58,142 nt of DNA. Origin: a virus. Shown piece by piece: positions 57,091 to 58,142 of this stretch. Made by a program: the position numbers and the translations under genes. The stretch lies in the IMG/VR virus record IMGVR_UViG_3300017917_003510, positions 1 to 58,142 of that record; one strand, 5' to 3'. The notes beneath the pieces were generated by a model, which was not told the DNA's origin, did not search any database, and was given only the letters and a program-made list of their open reading frames with translations. Within the stretch, counting starts at the first letter, position 1. Each line of letters begins with the position of its first letter.

Positions 57091-57414
57091 TTATTTGAAA
57101 AAGATCAGAGCCATCATTACGGCTTGAATAATGAAACCAACTCCGATAGTGACCAAATTAAGAGTGTCTTTTTGGACCGCGGCTTTGATGAACAATAATG
57201 TTAAACCAGCCCAAACTAGCAAGACTAAATCAACACCCGGTAATCGGTCAGTGAGTCCAGCCATAACGGCCATCAAACTTGGAATAGTTGATGCGTGTAA
57301 TACTAAAACAGCGATCCAACCCAATGCTTCTGCAGAGATATGACTGAACTTCTCAACGAAAAATTCTTTGATCTTGCTTAGATCAAATTTGAATGGTACT
57401 TTAGATTCTTGCAT
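57091..57414 (-). CDS. membrane protein
   Basis: A 107-residue protein with three hydrophobic segments (WIAVLVLHASTIPSLMAVMA, LVLLVWAGLTLLFI and LVTIGVGFIIQAVMMALIFF). The ATG at 57414 follows AAGGCGG. It overlaps the cell-wall hydrolase gene by 14 bases; a holin role is possible by context but not shown. Confidence 0.75.
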   Translation of the reverse strand: MQESKVPFKFDLSKIKEFFVEKFSHISAEALGWIAVLVLHASTIPSLMAVMAGLTDRLPGVDLVLLVWAGLTLLFIKAAVQKDTLNLVTIGVGFIIQAVMMALIFFK

Positions 57415-57970
57415 ATTTGCCGCCTTTCTCTTTCTGTTTGTAGAAAATGTGTGTTCCGATTTTGCCAATCTTATCTAGATTCCATCTAGGATTGACATAG
57501 TCGGCATGATAATACAATGCTTCTTTAAGAACGCTCAATCTGAAATCTTCCAAAAGAACCTTCTTGGCTACTTCATAGCTTTCTCTGTAAGCGGCCGGAT
57601 TAACTGGACGAGCTTTTGTAGCAGAATCGCAATACCATGAGAATTGGCAAACGATTTTGTCCATAACTGGAGTCTTTTGATAGATCACAGCGCAGATATC
57701 TTTAGGGAAATCTGGATGGGCTACTCGATTCAAAGTAACCTGAGCTACTGCTACTTTGCCTTCGAATGATTCATAGCCTGCTTCACGATAAATGTTCATC
57801 GCTAGACAGTCTAATTGACGCTCACGAGTTTTAATTGAAACTACTTCGTGGCTGTAATATCCGTTCTTTTCTTTTAGAACTCGAAACTTAGATTCTGTGA
57901 TGCCTTGAACCAAAACAAACACAGCGATAAATCCTACTAGGTAGGATAAAATTTTAAATGACTTTTCCAT
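57401..57970 (-). CDS. SleB-type cell wall hydrolase
   Basis: A 189-residue hydrolase of the SleB/CwlJ family (hydrolase_2). LAMNIYREAGYESFEGKVAV holds the catalytic Glu, followed by QVTLNRV, FPKDICAVIYQ and QFSWYCD. An N-terminal membrane segment (ILSYLVGFIAVFVLVQGI) could export it or act as a signal-anchor. It cleaves peptidoglycan and is a good endolysin candidate. The ATG at 57970 has a perfect AGGAGG. Confidence 0.88.
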   Translation of the reverse strand: MEKSFKILSYLVGFIAVFVLVQGITESKFRVLKEKNGYYSHEVVSIKTRERQLDCLAMNIYREAGYESFEGKVAVAQVTLNRVAHPDFPKDICAVIYQKTPVMDKIVCQFSWYCDSATKARPVNPAAYRESYEVAKKVLLEDFRLSVLKEALYYHADYVNPRWNLDKIGKIGTHIFYKQKEKGGKYARI

Positions 57971-58009
57971 AAGTCCTCCTTTCATTTGGTGTAGTGATTC
58001 TCTACTACA

Positions 58010-58099
58010 TTACATTAAGGGAGTAACTTCACGAGGCTCTATAAAAGAACCCTGGGTTCGTGTAGTTGTCTCCATTGGACGCATGATCTCATAACTCAT
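58010..58099 (-). CDS. possible small protein near the window edge
   Basis: A 29-residue ORF (MSYEIMRPMETTTR...) with AAAGG just upstream of the ATG. It is short and unsupported by any family. The remaining sequence to 58142 shows nothing I recognise. Confidence 0.3.
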   Translation of the reverse strand: MSYEIMRPMETTTRTQGSFIEPREVTPLM

Positions 58100-58142
58100 G
58101 TGCCTTTGGAGCCTTGACCGCCCGAATCTCACGGGTTTCTCA

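Overview
The window looks like part of a large tailed-phage genome (Caudoviricetes), probably of the aquatic T4-like kind. The evidence is tightly packed genes joined by ATGA or TAATG overlaps, an array of CCA-encoding tRNA genes with short spacers, TATAAATA/NATAAATA boxes of the T4-like late-promoter type, a DexA-like exonuclease, many small proteins of phage type, and host-derived metabolic genes. No capsid, tail, terminase or polymerase gene lies in the window. Heme oxygenase next to a ferredoxin-dependent bilin reductase, a tryptophan-halogenase-like flavoprotein and many radical SAM and 2-oxoglutarate enzymes fit an aquatic phage. The host cannot be named; no photosystem gene was seen.

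Layout. (1) 1-3540: a leftward stable-RNA operon behind two consensus sigma-70 promoters, with one partial and fourteen complete or near-complete tRNAs (Lys, Gly, Glu, Cys, two Leu, Phe, His, Arg, Thr, Gln, Trp, Ile, Tyr), small ORFs and several unassigned structured RNAs. (2) 3.6-21.1 kb: a dense enzyme cluster on both strands with eight radical SAM proteins, eight proteins carrying a 2OG/Fe(II) or aspartyl-hydroxylase-type HxD...H signature, a nitroreductase, a QueC-like PP-loop ATPase, an acyltransferase-like protein and a kinase-like protein. It has no obvious precursor peptide. (3) 21-32 kb: a HExxH protein, IF-1, ClpP, a nucleotidyltransferase, structural-type and hypothetical genes, a lone tRNA with a CUA anticodon (amber suppressor), a band-7 lipoprotein and a flavin-dependent halogenase. 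(4) 32.5-39.1 kb: an operon of overlapping small genes, ten of which end in a shared F-x-L-(R/K)-W tail, plus a D,D-carboxypeptidase, a metallophosphoesterase and a HAD phosphatase. (5) 39.1-48 kb: a 2OG oxygenase, a fatty acid desaturase, membrane and secreted proteins including a large NIDO-like protein with a 22-residue Cys repeat, and a nuclease-like protein. (6) 47.8-58.1 kb: bilin reductase, heme oxygenase, ClpS, Hsp20, DnaK, GMP reductase, DexA-like exonuclease, ribosomal protein S21, membrane and lipoproteins, and a SleB-type cell-wall hydrolase.

How it fits together. The phage supplies its own translation parts (tRNAs, IF-1, S21) and proteostasis parts (ClpP, ClpS, Hsp20, DnaK). The hsp20 and dnaK leaders each carry a UYGCU/AAGGAG hairpin that matches the ROSE RNA-thermometer core. 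The amber-suppressor tRNA lies about 1.1 kb upstream of a gene whose best start is followed by UAG at codon 3. These points, the enzyme cluster and the LRW-tail family are the parts most likely to be new.
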